A stretch of 64,000 nucleotides of DNA, taken from assembly GCA_035772405.1 (NCBI GenBank), contig JAYKKM010000437.1, forward strand, positions 8,898,501 to 8,962,500, given 5' to 3'. This DNA comes from Chrysogorgia sp. JL179-B06. Its lineage: Eukaryota > Cnidaria > Anthozoa > Scleralcyonacea > Chrysogorgiidae. Made by a program: the position numbers and the translations under genes. Positions 1 to 12,200 of this stretch are shown here, one piece after another. The notes below the pieces were generated by a model. It did no database searches. It saw only the letters and a list, made by a program, of their open reading frames with translations, and was not told where the DNA came from. How positions within the stretch are numbered: position 1 is the first letter of the stretch; each line of letters begins with the position of its first letter.

Positions 1-892
1 TTATTGATATCATGCTCAGCCATGATAATAATTGTTTAATATCACCCATAAGTTTAACTTGGAATATTGTTGAATATTGAAAATTTTGTTTAATATTACA
101 GAAATAGTAATATGTATAATATGTCATTTTATGAAGAAAAGAGTCTGGAAACTTATGTGCATGTATGGGAACTGTGTATATGTGGTAATATTGTTTATTT
201 AAATAATTCCTATTAATGTGCCAAGTTTCGCATGATTTGGTACAATAATTTTGAAGATAAACGGGATTACACAGTAAATCAATTAAAATGTTGTCGTTGG
301 TTATCTTATTTGCATATCTTTCAAATCTGAATATCTCCAGAACGAAGTGAGATATATAAGTGTGTTAAGCGACAATGTCCCTTACTTTAAAGAGAAACAA
401 TAAGACAACAAACTTAATTTTCGTTTCATATACTCTTTAATATACATGGACACAAGGACCTCTGCATGGACAATCGTCAAGCTCAAATCCTGGAGGATTC
501 TGATTGCCGGTGACACGCTCTAACCATTGAGTTACAGAGACGAAGAGGGAAGGTTACTTTGATGTACTGGTTCGATTGATATATGTGTTGCCTAAGTGAT
601 AGCCACTATATATCAGTAATGCTTGGGTGTGTCCTGTCCGGAACTGAAAAGCATTTTCTGAGGATATGAGCTTGGCGATTGCTCATGTATCACCTGTTTA
701 CTCCAAGTTCCCACATTCACTGCATCAGTGTATATAGATTACAAAACAATTGTTATTATTTTATCATTTCAACCTTTTCTATTAGTATTTCTAATACTCA
801 ATGATGTCAAAAATTAATGGGCGACCACATTCGCCCGCAATAAGAACAAAAATGGCGGTCTTCAATTTTTTTAAAACTAAAAAGATTTTTAA
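1..892. other. gene-free AT-rich flank
   Basis: I see no open coding exon in this AT-rich stretch. The only structured item is a tRNA-like segment near 455-560, listed separately. An upstream exon of the M13 peptidase gene could lie to the left of the window. Confidence 0.5.
455..560 (-). repeat. possible tRNA-derived SINE fragment
   Basis: Read on the minus strand, the segment has a box-A-like stretch (TAACTCAATGGTTAGAGCG), and about 35 bases on a degraded box-B-like stretch (GGATTTGAGCTTG). Arm pairing and the acceptor stem do not look like a functional tRNA. A tRNA-derived SINE head or a tRNA relic is more likely. Confidence is low. Confidence 0.3.
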
Positions 893-2880
893 TTTTTTAA
901 TTTAATTTAATTTAATTTAATTTAATTTAATTTAATTTAATGAATATTTAACCAGGCAGCCTACCCGCAAAGCGATTTTCAGTAGGGGCCTAGAATAAAA
1001 TGCTTAAAATAATAAAAATTACAAAAATATATAAAGTAAAGTAAAATATACACAAAAGACATTACAAAAATAGTTAAAAAGAAATTACAAATAGTTAAAA
1101 GTTTCATAGAGAAGTATAAAAAGTTAAGGTATGGTTTCACACTATGCAACTCAAAGTTAAAATAGTCTAGGACAGACTAGAACTAGAATGAGATATAATA
1201 TTTTTCAATCTAGATTTAAATCGGGACATCAACAATCGATGGTAGTTCTCTAACCTTGTTTTAGTATCCAATGAGTGGAGTCTTTGGCAGCATGAAATTT
1301 ATAAGAGGAAGATGCAAATTGTTCTTATTACGTGTGTCATATGAGTGAATCATGTTATTAAACGTTAAGTTAAAATCGTAATCAAATGAATTGCTAAGGC
1401 ATATGCAAACCATTGTACAACGGTGTAGAAAGTGCCTGTCAGACAGTGGGGTAATGTTGAGCGTTTTTAGGGCATCAGAGGCTGAGTTCCAATTAAAAGT
1501 GGTGGTAGGTCCAGTATTGTTTTGGCTACTTTATTTTGGAATACTCGTAAGTGATTCATAAGAGTTATATTCTCTTTGTCACCCCATATGATGTCTCCGT
1601 AGTCAAACAACGGCACGATCAAACTGTTATACAGAGTAAGTCTAGTGGTAATAGGAATGAGATGTTTAATCCAATAATGAATAATAAATAATAATGGTAA
1701 TTAATCCAATCCTCTGATTGATTTTTTTGATAATGGGATCCACGTGATACGACCATGACATAATGCTATTCACAGTTACTCCAAGATACTTGAAAGAATC
1801 TGTTCGTCCAATTACTTCATTGTTAATATTAAATGTAAGTAGGGTTTTCTGAACTTTCAACAATCTTTGTGGGCTAGCCTACCAAAGATTATGAATTTTC
1901 ACTTGGAGTAATTGAGTGTCAGAAGATTTTTTTGGAACCATTGAGAGGTTACATGTAAATCTGAGTTAAGAGTATTTTCGAGGTCTTTCAAATTTTTCGA
2001 TGAGGTGTAAAGAACTGTGTCGTCGGCATATAATGTAAGATTACTCATTAGTGTACAGGATCTGATGTCGTTAAAGGGACACTCCAAATACAAATGTAGT
2101 TCATATGAAAGATCTTACTGACTTTAGATTATTTCCAAAGTTTCAGCATTCCTATCAATTTAGTTAAGAAGATGTGGCTAGTTGAAGTTGGAGAGTTTGT
2201 CCAATTTCGACGCCATTTTGTTTCTCAAATATGACGTCACTGAGTGACGTGTCTCGTATTATGCCTAAGAAGCTCCTCTACTTTCCTGCATGATGAACTA
2301 AATAGTTTATTTCGACTAATTTTCGTCCAAATACCATTCACAATAACTATCACTATGTGATCGCCATCAAAACAACTCCACTGACGATAAAGAATCACTC
2401 AATGACGTCATATTTTCAAAACCAATATGGCGTCAAAATCCACAAATTTTCAACTTCAACTAGCAATATCTTCTCAACTAAATTGATAGGAATGCTGAAA
2501 CTTTGGAAATAAACTAAAGTCAGTAAGATCTTTCATATGAACTGCATTTGTATTTGGGCCGGAGTGTCCCTTTAATGTATACTGAGAAGAGCAGGGGGCC
2601 CGGAATGGTGCCCTGAGGAACTCCCACAGTTAAGGTAGTGGTTGAGAAAGCTCCTTTCCAACCATAGTAGACTGGGTCCTCCCGTTAAGATACAAATGAA
2701 ACCATTTAAGAAGGTTTTGATCAAGACCACAAGAATCAAGTTTATCCAATAAGATTTGGTGATCCACGGTATCGAACGCTTTGGATAAGTCTAAAAAATA
2801 GCACCAGTAAAATATCCCTGGTCCATTTTATCCAAAATGTTATCTGTAAAGTGAGAGACAGCTGTGCTACAGCTGTAGAG
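893..2880 (-). mobile_element. CR1/Jockey-like LINE, 5' truncated, split by a MITE
   Basis: On the minus strand the region reads as non-LTR reverse transcriptase in several frames. It includes a motif like FLDLSKAFDTVDH (about 2740-2790), VPQGTIPGPLLFS (about 2590-2630) and the catalytic YADDT (about 2025-2040), followed by thumb-type sequence (SFKYLGVTVNS, about 1780) and a degenerate C-terminal region down to about 1150. The 3' end is a TTTAA pentanucleotide array at 893-940, as many CR1/L2-like LINEs have. Frameshifts, stops and an internal 497-bp MITE show it is dead. The 5' half (endonuclease, ORF1) is absent. The clade is inferred from motif style only. Confidence 0.8.
2075..2571. mobile_element. 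TTAA-flanked MITE inside the LINE
   Basis: A 497-bp insertion begins AGGGACACTCC and ends GGAGTGTCCCT, flanked on both sides by TTAA (2071-2074 and 2572-2575). The arms are inverted repeats for well over 100 bp, for example the CATATGAAAGATCTTACTGA block and its complement. It has no coding capacity. TTAA duplications are typical of piggyBac and Kolobok type transposases. It interrupts the reverse transcriptase frame just upstream of the YADD motif, so it is younger than the LINE. Confidence 0.8.
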
Positions 2881-3205
2881 AGCTTTAAAGATTAGAAGAA
2901 AAACAATACCTATTCTCATGTAAGGCGAGAAAATACTTGTATTTAAGAAACACTTATTGTTCAAAGGTTAATTGGTTGATATTAAATTCAATGATGAGAT
3001 AAACTATGGTTTGTCATTGTTTATGATCTTAATTTTTCTGCAGGAAATAGCCGTTTCGTAGCCGTAGAATTCAAAAAATTTCCGGGCGTGATCAGTTCTC
3101 CTTTCAGCCCCCACACTTTAAACTCGTTGCGCGGGCCTTGACGCAAGAAATGTATTGATTCGTGTTTATTTCCATGATCACACATTGTTATTTGTTTACT
3201 TTTAG

Positions 3206-6200
3206 TTGGATAACTGTGCCTCATTTGGTGAACGCATTTTACGTCATCACAAAGAACGAAGTTGGTATGTTGAGGCTTGGAAATTGCATATATATAAGTG
3301 CAGTCATGCAACACGTTATTAGTATTCTATATCAAATGATACAGAATATACCGACCAACGTAAACACTATTTACAATTTGAGCGCCCAACTTGTTTGTTA
3401 GTACTTTGTACTACTTAGTGTAACCCTCTTTAAATAAAGTTTCTATATCCTATATCCTAATTAGATTTGTAGAAATATTTATACGTGTTTTGGGGGGTTA
3501 ATCAAGCTAATAAATAATTTATGAATTTTGTATATTTATAGCCACATTTTTCTAATGCTTGTTTCACTTCTCGAACTCATTAATAATTCATAAGGAAAAC
3601 ACAACGGAAATCAGTTACTGAGACGTTGTTTGTAAATGTGGTAATAAACTCCCATAAATTAAGAAACTTTTACGTCAAATGTCTTCCTAAATACTGATTC
3701 GTTTGAGAAGCTATACCATACACTCGAAAGCCGTTTATCATTTGATTTAAAAACACCTTGATCTGTGTTAAAAAACTCGGCTATCGCCTCATTTTTCAAC
3801 ACACGTGTCGGTGTTTTCAAATCAGATAATAAACGGCTTAATTCTCGCGTGTATGATATATTACTTCTCAAACTCATTAATAATTCATGAGGAAAACACA
3901 AAGGACAATCTTAACCGAAACGTTGCTTGTAAATGTGGTAATAAACGTCCATAAATTAAGCCAACTTTCCCCTCAAATTTCTCTTAAAATACTGGTTCGT
4001 TTGAGAAGCTATATCATACACTCGAAAGGCATTTATTATCTAATTTGAAAACACCGAGAAGTGTGTTGAAGAGTTTTTTAGAAAACTTCGAGGTGTTTTC
4101 GAATCAGATAATAAACGCCTTTCCAGTGTATAATATGATATAGCTTCTCAAATTTGCTTTAATCCCCTCGCCCGGCGCGAAGCGCCGGCCGAAGGCCTGA
4201 GGGCGAGGGTGCTAATATCGACCGGCGTTTAGTCCCTTATCACGCGAGATCCAAGCCGTTCCTAGATCTAGGAATCAGTATCTGATCAACCGTCCTCATG
4301 CGCGGCATCGGAAAATGTGGCACTGGTAACTAGATACTCAGATTAAATTGAACCGTCACAAGAGACATAGTTTTTTGAGGAAATAGAAATCCGAGTATGT
4401 ATTTTGACTCGCTAATTCCAAATCTGTTTTCAGAATTGAAAACGGTTATATATTGATCGAGATTATCATAGCCGACCAAGCCCGGACTAATTTCTAAGTA
4501 CATAAACCATTTTTACGAAGGGTATTCACGTTCTCGTAATATAGTAGACATATATGTTATGTATTTTGACTCGCTAATTCCAAATCTGTTTTCAGAATTG
4601 AAAACGGTTATATATTGATCGAGATATTCAACATAATATTCGACGAAGTGACCGGCTAATCATAGCCGACAAAGCCGACTAACTTTCTAAGTACATAAAC
4701 CATTTTTACGAAGGGTATTCACGTTCTCGTAATATAGTAGACACATATGTGATGTATTTTGACTCGCTAATTCCAAATCTGTTTTCAGAATTGAAAACGG
4801 TTAAATATTGATCGAGATAACGTTCAAAATAATATACGATGAAGTGACCAGTTTATAATCGACTAATTTCTAAGTACATAAACCGTTTTTACGAAGGGTA
4901 CTCACGTTCTCGTAATATAGTAAACGCGTATGTTATGTATGTTGACTCGCTAATTCCAAATCTGTTTTCAGAGTTTAAATCGGTTAAATATTGGCCGAGA
5001 TAACGTTCAAACATTTCTTCGACGAAACGGGCTTTTGGAAATTGTGAATTTTTGCAAAACAGAAATACACGGCCACGGCGAGCGAGGTCTGGGCACCATG
5101 GATGGAGAAATTCCCGTAGGGGGGGGGGGGGGGGGGTAGAAAAGGCGGGCGAGGGGATTATTGCGAATTCGTATTTCTAGTTTATGGATGTTTATTACCA
5201 CATTTACCAAGAACGTCGTCGTCCCGTTTATGATTTTCCTTTGTGTTTTCCTTATGAATTATTATTAATGAGTTTGAGAAGAAATGATACAGAATATACC
5301 GATCAACGTCAAAACACTATTTACAATTTGAGCGCCCAACTTGTAATGAGATTGGTAGAATATTTATACGTGTTTGGGGGGTTTAATAACGTAGAGTCTG
5401 GCTGCTATTAATAGCTCAAAAAGCGGACAAACAAACCAAATTTGACTAACAAATTATTGCAAATGAGCTATTTCTTTTGTTATGGCCGCAAGAATTATGG
5501 GTAAAAGCGGACAAACATCGGTACTGACGTCATCTCGACGGAGCGCTATTGCTAACTAAGCTAATAAATAATTTATGAATTTTGTAGATTCATAGCTACA
5601 TTTTTCTAAGGGCTTGTTTCAAACGTCGAACTGCACCTGAAACATTCTCAATGCAAATGAGCTTAAACGAGAGACTATATCGACCCTCATTTGCAGTGAG
5701 TTAATTTGGCTCGAGCTAAGTTTGACGTTTAAAACGTATTTGACTTTTCATAGTTATTCCTGCTGGGATTCTACAGCCACCATTTTTCTACTCAGACGTT
5801 ATACCAAGGTAAACTAGTACTTTATCAATGGAAAATATTAAGATATCGGTAGTACGTATTAAAGCGAAAATAAGATGGCAATTATTCCTTGCGATTTTAA
5901 ATCGTGTAAGTGCAAAGGATAACCTATATTTTGAATGCAAAGCCTGAGCTTAATTTCGACTTTAGCTTATATATGTGACCCTTCTCGCCCTTAATTATCA
6001 CTGCAAGATTGAATGGCTGATTCCCCAAATTTCTTTTCACGATAGATCACTCAGTTATGGAGCCATTGGTCACGTCTTGGGACATGAGCTGACGCATGGC
6101 TTTGATGATACAGGTAATAAATACTCGAGAAAATTATAATAATTGGTTAAAGAATCAACTGCGATTTAAAATCAAGTATTTTAATTTTTTCTATAAAGAA

Positions 6201-9200
6201 GAACAATAATTGAATATTTTCACACTTCTTAGGTCGTAAGTTTAACAAAGTTGGAGAACTCATTCGCAATAGAACTGGATGGAGTCAAATTTCCATCAAA
6301 CATTTTGAAGAAAAGGCTGAATGTCTTGTGAAACAATTCGGAAAGTACAAGGTCCTTAATAAATTTCACGTAAGTGTAGCTTAATTAATTTTATTTGCAC
6401 TTTCGTTTTCACATTTTCACATTTTCAGAGTTGGCCTCTTGTACGTAGTCCAGTTGCCACCTTATATGTTCGTTTAGGCGACCTTGTTGCCATTAGGAGT
6501 TGTTTTATTATAGTTTTGTACTTACATGTGTCTAAAGAAAAAGGCTAATTTGCATAAATTCAAGATGGCCGCCGTGGAAGGGGTGTAATATAGCTTTCTG
6601 ACCAATCAACTTAGAATCTCGTAATACACCTTTCCCGTATAATTGTGACCAGGGGGGTCGATTTCTGTAGTCAATTTGGGGACAAATTTGGGGTCAAAGG
6701 TAAAGTTGAAGGTCATTTTTGGCCAAAAATAGTAAAAATGGCTTAGCCCAGGCCCTAATGAATCGCGTTTAATGTCTTGGTTGTGACTGACAATCAACAT
6801 TGCCATCGGCGTCGCAGCGACTGCTGAGCTGGGATGGCAAGGCCACAGGGGATCGAATTGTGCCCCCATTTTTTATATCATTAATTGATCTCGTTATTTC
6901 CTTATACAATATTTCTGACATTACTAAAATGAAGATATGGTTAAACATTTTTTTAAGTTATTTTATTATTATCACACGAGAGTGCATGAGATTTTTAACT
7001 CTCACTCTTGTTTGACTAACTTCTTTAAGCGCATGATATAGACACTTCAGCTAAAATATTGCAACGTATATATTTCGAGGTGTTTATAATTGATAATTTA
7101 GCTGCTAATCAAATTATATTCGTATGGTAATCTAATTTAGTGGTCAACAAAAGTCCTTTTTATAAATACAGGTAGACGGAAAAGAAACTCTTGGCGAAAA
7201 CATGGCAGACGGTGGTGGAATTAAAATGGCATATCGTGTAAGTTAGGTGCATATAATTATTATATACATGTACATGAGTACTGCTCAGAAATAACGTAAC
7301 GAAAACCTCGGTCAAATTTAACCTCGATCAAACCTCGGTCGAAGATGTTGTAGTGTGGCACGAGCACAACCTTACCGCAACCTAACTGCAACCAGTAACC
7401 GCAACTAACCGCAACCTATAACCACGTTTGTTAGGTTATTGCTGAGTAGTATACTGAGTATACTGTATATCTGAGTTTATTATTATATAGTTACTGTAAA
7501 TTTCACAAGCTGCTTGAGATGCGAATTATATGTTTCCATTCAGGTAACAAATTTCACGTTAAACTGGTTGAATTTTTACTCGAAAGCCGTGCTTTTTTCA
7601 AAAGCGAAAAAGCACAGCGTTAATTCTTTCAGTTTTTCCGCAACAACTTAACGCTTATAATCATCTGTAACTACAGTAGGATGTGTAGTGTTTCGATTCT
7701 ATCTCAGAATCATCCTCAGGGTAACATGATGATTAACTTACACTCCTGAGTCGACTCAGTATAATCATGTCAATTGATAATCATGTCAATTGATTTTCAT
7801 GTTAATTGATTTTCATGTTAATTACGTATGCTACTGAGCATGATTCTAAAATGATTAAGAGGATGATTCTACAACATAGGATTCTACAGCGCGAAGTAGA
7901 GCAATCGGGACATGCGATGGACATTTTCTGCAACATGTGGGAAATTTGAATTTTCGCTTAATTGTTATTGCTTTTATTAACAGACCAGACAGGTCTGTGC
8001 CCGAAGGTTTGTGCCCGCGTTATGATATTTTGTTCAATATTAAAGTGGAATATATCAGACACGATGAATTTAGTTAAACTATTTATCGTGCAGGGAATTC
8101 CATTGTTTACTTTTAGGCTTACGAAGATTGGATAAAAGAGCATGGAGAAGAGGAGGTTCTGCCTCGTTTGAAAAAGACCAGCCAACAATTGTTCTTTATT
8201 GGTTATGCACAGGTAAGATAAAAAAATTGAATTGATAATCCAGATGATAAACGAAATATACTAGAAATACATGTACGCAACAACCCCTCGCCCGCTTACT
8301 GTTTGAGGCTTTAATAGTGTATAGTGCTCAGTTATCACATAAAAATAAGTAAATAATTCATTTGCCAATTTGAACAGGTTTTCAAACTGCTTGTTTTTTA
8401 GTGCAACTTGTGGGTAGTGCACTGAACAGAACATGAGTGGGAAAGTCTGCCAACAATAATTTGTCTCGCAGACAGGGTTAGAAACCAATTGTGTAACTCT
8501 TGATTGTTGAAATTAATAATTAATTTTATTTATTATATAATATTAATTTCATTAAAATTATTTATGTCTAGTTATGGTTTTCAAAATAAATAATCAACAA
8601 ACTGTACATGTTTAACAGTGGTTACTCATAATTTTATTCAAAGTATATACAGTTGTATTCATGAGACTGGATAACCTACATGTAATGATGTAATAGATCA
8701 AACATGAGAAAGAGTGTTTCATCCGATATCCAGTCCTCGAGAAGTAGGTTGAAAAACAAGGCAATAGCCGAGTTTTGAACCAAATTCGAGGTGACTGGAT
8801 AGAGGATGGAACACTCTTTCGAGTGTTTGATATTACATCTCGAACGAATCAGTATTTTAAGAGAAATTTTATGTGAAAATTGTCAAAATCCTATGCTAAT
8901 TAAGACCAGGTATCCAGTTGTCCGTCTCGGGACTGATTTCCTTTGTTTTCTACTCATGAGTTATTAATGAGTTTGAGATATTACAATATAGAACTGGCAT
9001 TGCACATACAAGTATGTACATACATGTACCATACTGTAATATATGTACTGTAAGCTGCATGTTCCTTATTGTCTAATTGTCAGTAGAAACAGATACCAAA
9101 AGATTCAATACCTAAATTTATCCAAGACCAAGAGTGTTGTCTGAGTATTGATAAGCTTGATAAACCTTTTATTCTGTTAGAAGACTTGTGTTGCTTTTAT

Positions 9201-12200
9201 TAATATTAATTATGCACATACATGTACCAGTATTTCAATGGTATTCAAGTACCAGTAACACAAATTTCAAAAAGATGAAATTACAAAAGCCAATAATATG
9301 CAACAAAGAATGGCATTGCTTAATCTAATTATTTCACCAATATATCATTAATTCAGAATGAATGCCCTTCAGCTGCTTGTTATCAGTGAAGTTATATACC
9401 ACTTGTTTAATCTCTAACATTGTTCCCCTGACACAGAGCATGCCATATATCAGATGAGCGTAAATGCTGATTGACAGATTGTTATAGTCCATATAGACAG
9501 CCAGTATGGTGCATGTTCAGTAAAATGTAAGACAGGCCCAGGTGATAGCCGGCCAGGTTGGTCCTATAGATTTACAGGATAAACACAGCTATAGTCTGTA
9601 CTTTTTTAACATCCTTACTACCTGCAGTACTCTCTATACAGACTAATTATCACGACCGATCGAGTGAAGCAAGGCCGGTGAAGAATAATTTAAATCAAAT
9701 TATAAAATCTGCCATTCAAAGTGTGTATTAACATTTGTTATTCTGCAATATTATAATAAAGCATAATTTAATAGCCTGAAACCCAGCCATCCATCTCATG
9801 CGGGCTCTCTTAGAGTGGAACGAATGAGATGGACGGCTGGTTTTCAGGATAATAATTTAAATTGTGTATATATACACTAATCTCCACTATAAATATTAAA
9901 TTCATTGATTCTTTACAGCACTAATTATTTAATTGTGCTTTATTTACTTTCACATTTAAAAGTCTTTCACTCGACATGAGGATTGACTTACAAAGGGGAT
10001 TACCATGCATCTATCAAATTAATCAATACTATTTTACTAACTGTACCTACTCAAGAGCGAAAACATTAAGGACAAGGCTACTCGTTGAAGTAGCCGAGAA
10101 AGCAAAACGCAACAACATGAAATTTGTATAGTTCATTCACAGAAAATATTAACGAGTGTTGCTCAAATTTGCTAAAGTAATATTGAGCTGTAAGGCAGTA
10201 CATGACAGAGATTCAAAGAAGAAACTGGTCTAAACTATGTGCTCGTAATACTCCTCGTACTGCTTACAACTTCTATCTACGTTACTGATCTCTCCAAGCC
10301 TGACTATTAAAGATAGCGAAGTCCAGTAGCTTGTCGCCTTTGTTCACGGTCTTTTGACCTAATCCCCGAGGGCGAGGGTGCTAATATCGACCGGCGTTTA
10401 GTCCCTTATCACGAGATGCTAGCGGATCCTGATCTCGGATCGAGTTTATTTATATAAGAAATCAACGGCCGTACGCGCGACATCGGAAAATTTGGTCCTG
10501 GTAACTAGATACTCAGATTTGAATTAATATTTAAATTGACCGTCATGATTCAAAGTTTTTTTTCCAAAAGAGACATAGTTTTTTGAGGAAATAGAAATCC
10601 GAGTCCGAGTATGTATTTTGACTCGCTAATTCCAAATCTGTTTTCAGAATTGAAAACGGTTATATATTGATCGAGATATTCAAAATAATATACGACGAAG
10701 TGACCGGCTTATCATAGCCGACCAAGCCGACTAATTTCTAAGTACATTTACCATTTTTACGAAGGGTATTCACGTTCTCGTAATATAGTAGACACATGTG
10801 TTATGTATTTTGACTCGCTAATTCCAAATCTGTTTTCAGAATTGAAAACGGTTAAATATTGATCGAGATAACGTTCAAAATAATATACGACGAAGTGACA
10901 AGCTTATAGTCGACTAATTTCTAAGTACATAAACCGTTTTTACGAAGGGTACTCACGTTCTCGTAATATAGTAAACACGTATGTTATGTATGTTGACTCG
11001 CTAATTCCAAATCTGTTTTCAGAGTTTAAATACACGGCCACGGCGTGCGAGGTCTGGGCACCGTGGATGGGGAAATTCCCGTAGGGAGGGGGGATAGAAA
11101 AGGCGGGCGAGGGGATTATTGCGGTTCGTATTTCTAGTAGTATCGCTGTTTTTTTCTCTTAGCAAGCCGTATTCGCGTTGATGGCTGGTGTTTTCTCTAT
11201 GTTTTTGGCCATACTTTCTGGTTGATGGATATTATATTCCCCTCGCCCAGTGGCCGTTGATCCATATATATATATAATTAAACTGCTTGTGAGATCAAAA
11301 ACGCTAGGATTCCCGTGATGAGGGACTAAACGCCGGTCGATATTAGCACCCTCGCCCTCAGGCCTTCGGCCGGCGCTTCGCGCCGGGCGAGGGGGTGAAG
11401 AAAGCTTAAACCACTGATAAAGAGAATTAGTAGACCGGTTTGATTTATCATATACTCTTATTGGAACGAGTTTTAAATGCTCATTTGGTTGATTCAAAAT
11501 ATTTTCATTTTTCCATTTTGCCGTTGTCTGTTCAGTTATAGATGCACAGATAACGCCAGAACGTGGTAAGAACAAAAAAGTGGCCCACGAACCACGTTCT
11601 GACGTGCCACGTTACTTAGTTTTTATTTTACCTATTATATTATTCATTCTTAAAACTGTAAAGCGCATAGAACAGCAATGAATTTGCGCTATAAAAGCTT
11701 TTTTTATATATATATAGTAATAACAATTAGTTTAAGGGTGCGTTTACACTACAGTACGTGTATGCTGTATAAAAAACTGAACCGACATAAAATTAATTAG
11801 TATATTGGCTCAGAGGTGTCTAGGGCTTTCAAACTACTACAATACTCTAAGTTGTTTGAAAGGAATGTTAATTAATGTTATGCAGGTTCAGGTTTTTTTT
11901 ATGCAGTGTAGAGCAAAAGTAACCGGGATTCATATTGTTTTGCATCCTCATGGGAGTAAAAAGCAATACGAATACTATTACTTTTGCTCTGGTGTAAACT
12001 CAGCCTAACTATATAAAGTTATAGACGATTTATAGCTATTGTTTCTGTTGTTGTTTTATATTTATTAATCAAAGCTTTGTTTTTCTTATCAATTGTAGAA
12101 AGAATGCACAAAAACTACTAGCACGTCAGAATTTTTGTCTGTCACGGAAGATGTTCACGCTCCAACTAAATTTCGGTAAGTTTATTTCATAATGGCGTTT

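Noticed and set aside
455..560. Functional tRNA gene
   Set aside because: Box B is degraded and the acceptor stem does not pair. Kept only as a possible SINE fragment.
11159..11575. 138-aa minus-strand ORF
   Set aside because: It runs through MITE copy 3 and flanking intron of the M13 gene; composition follows the repeat, with no recognisable domain.
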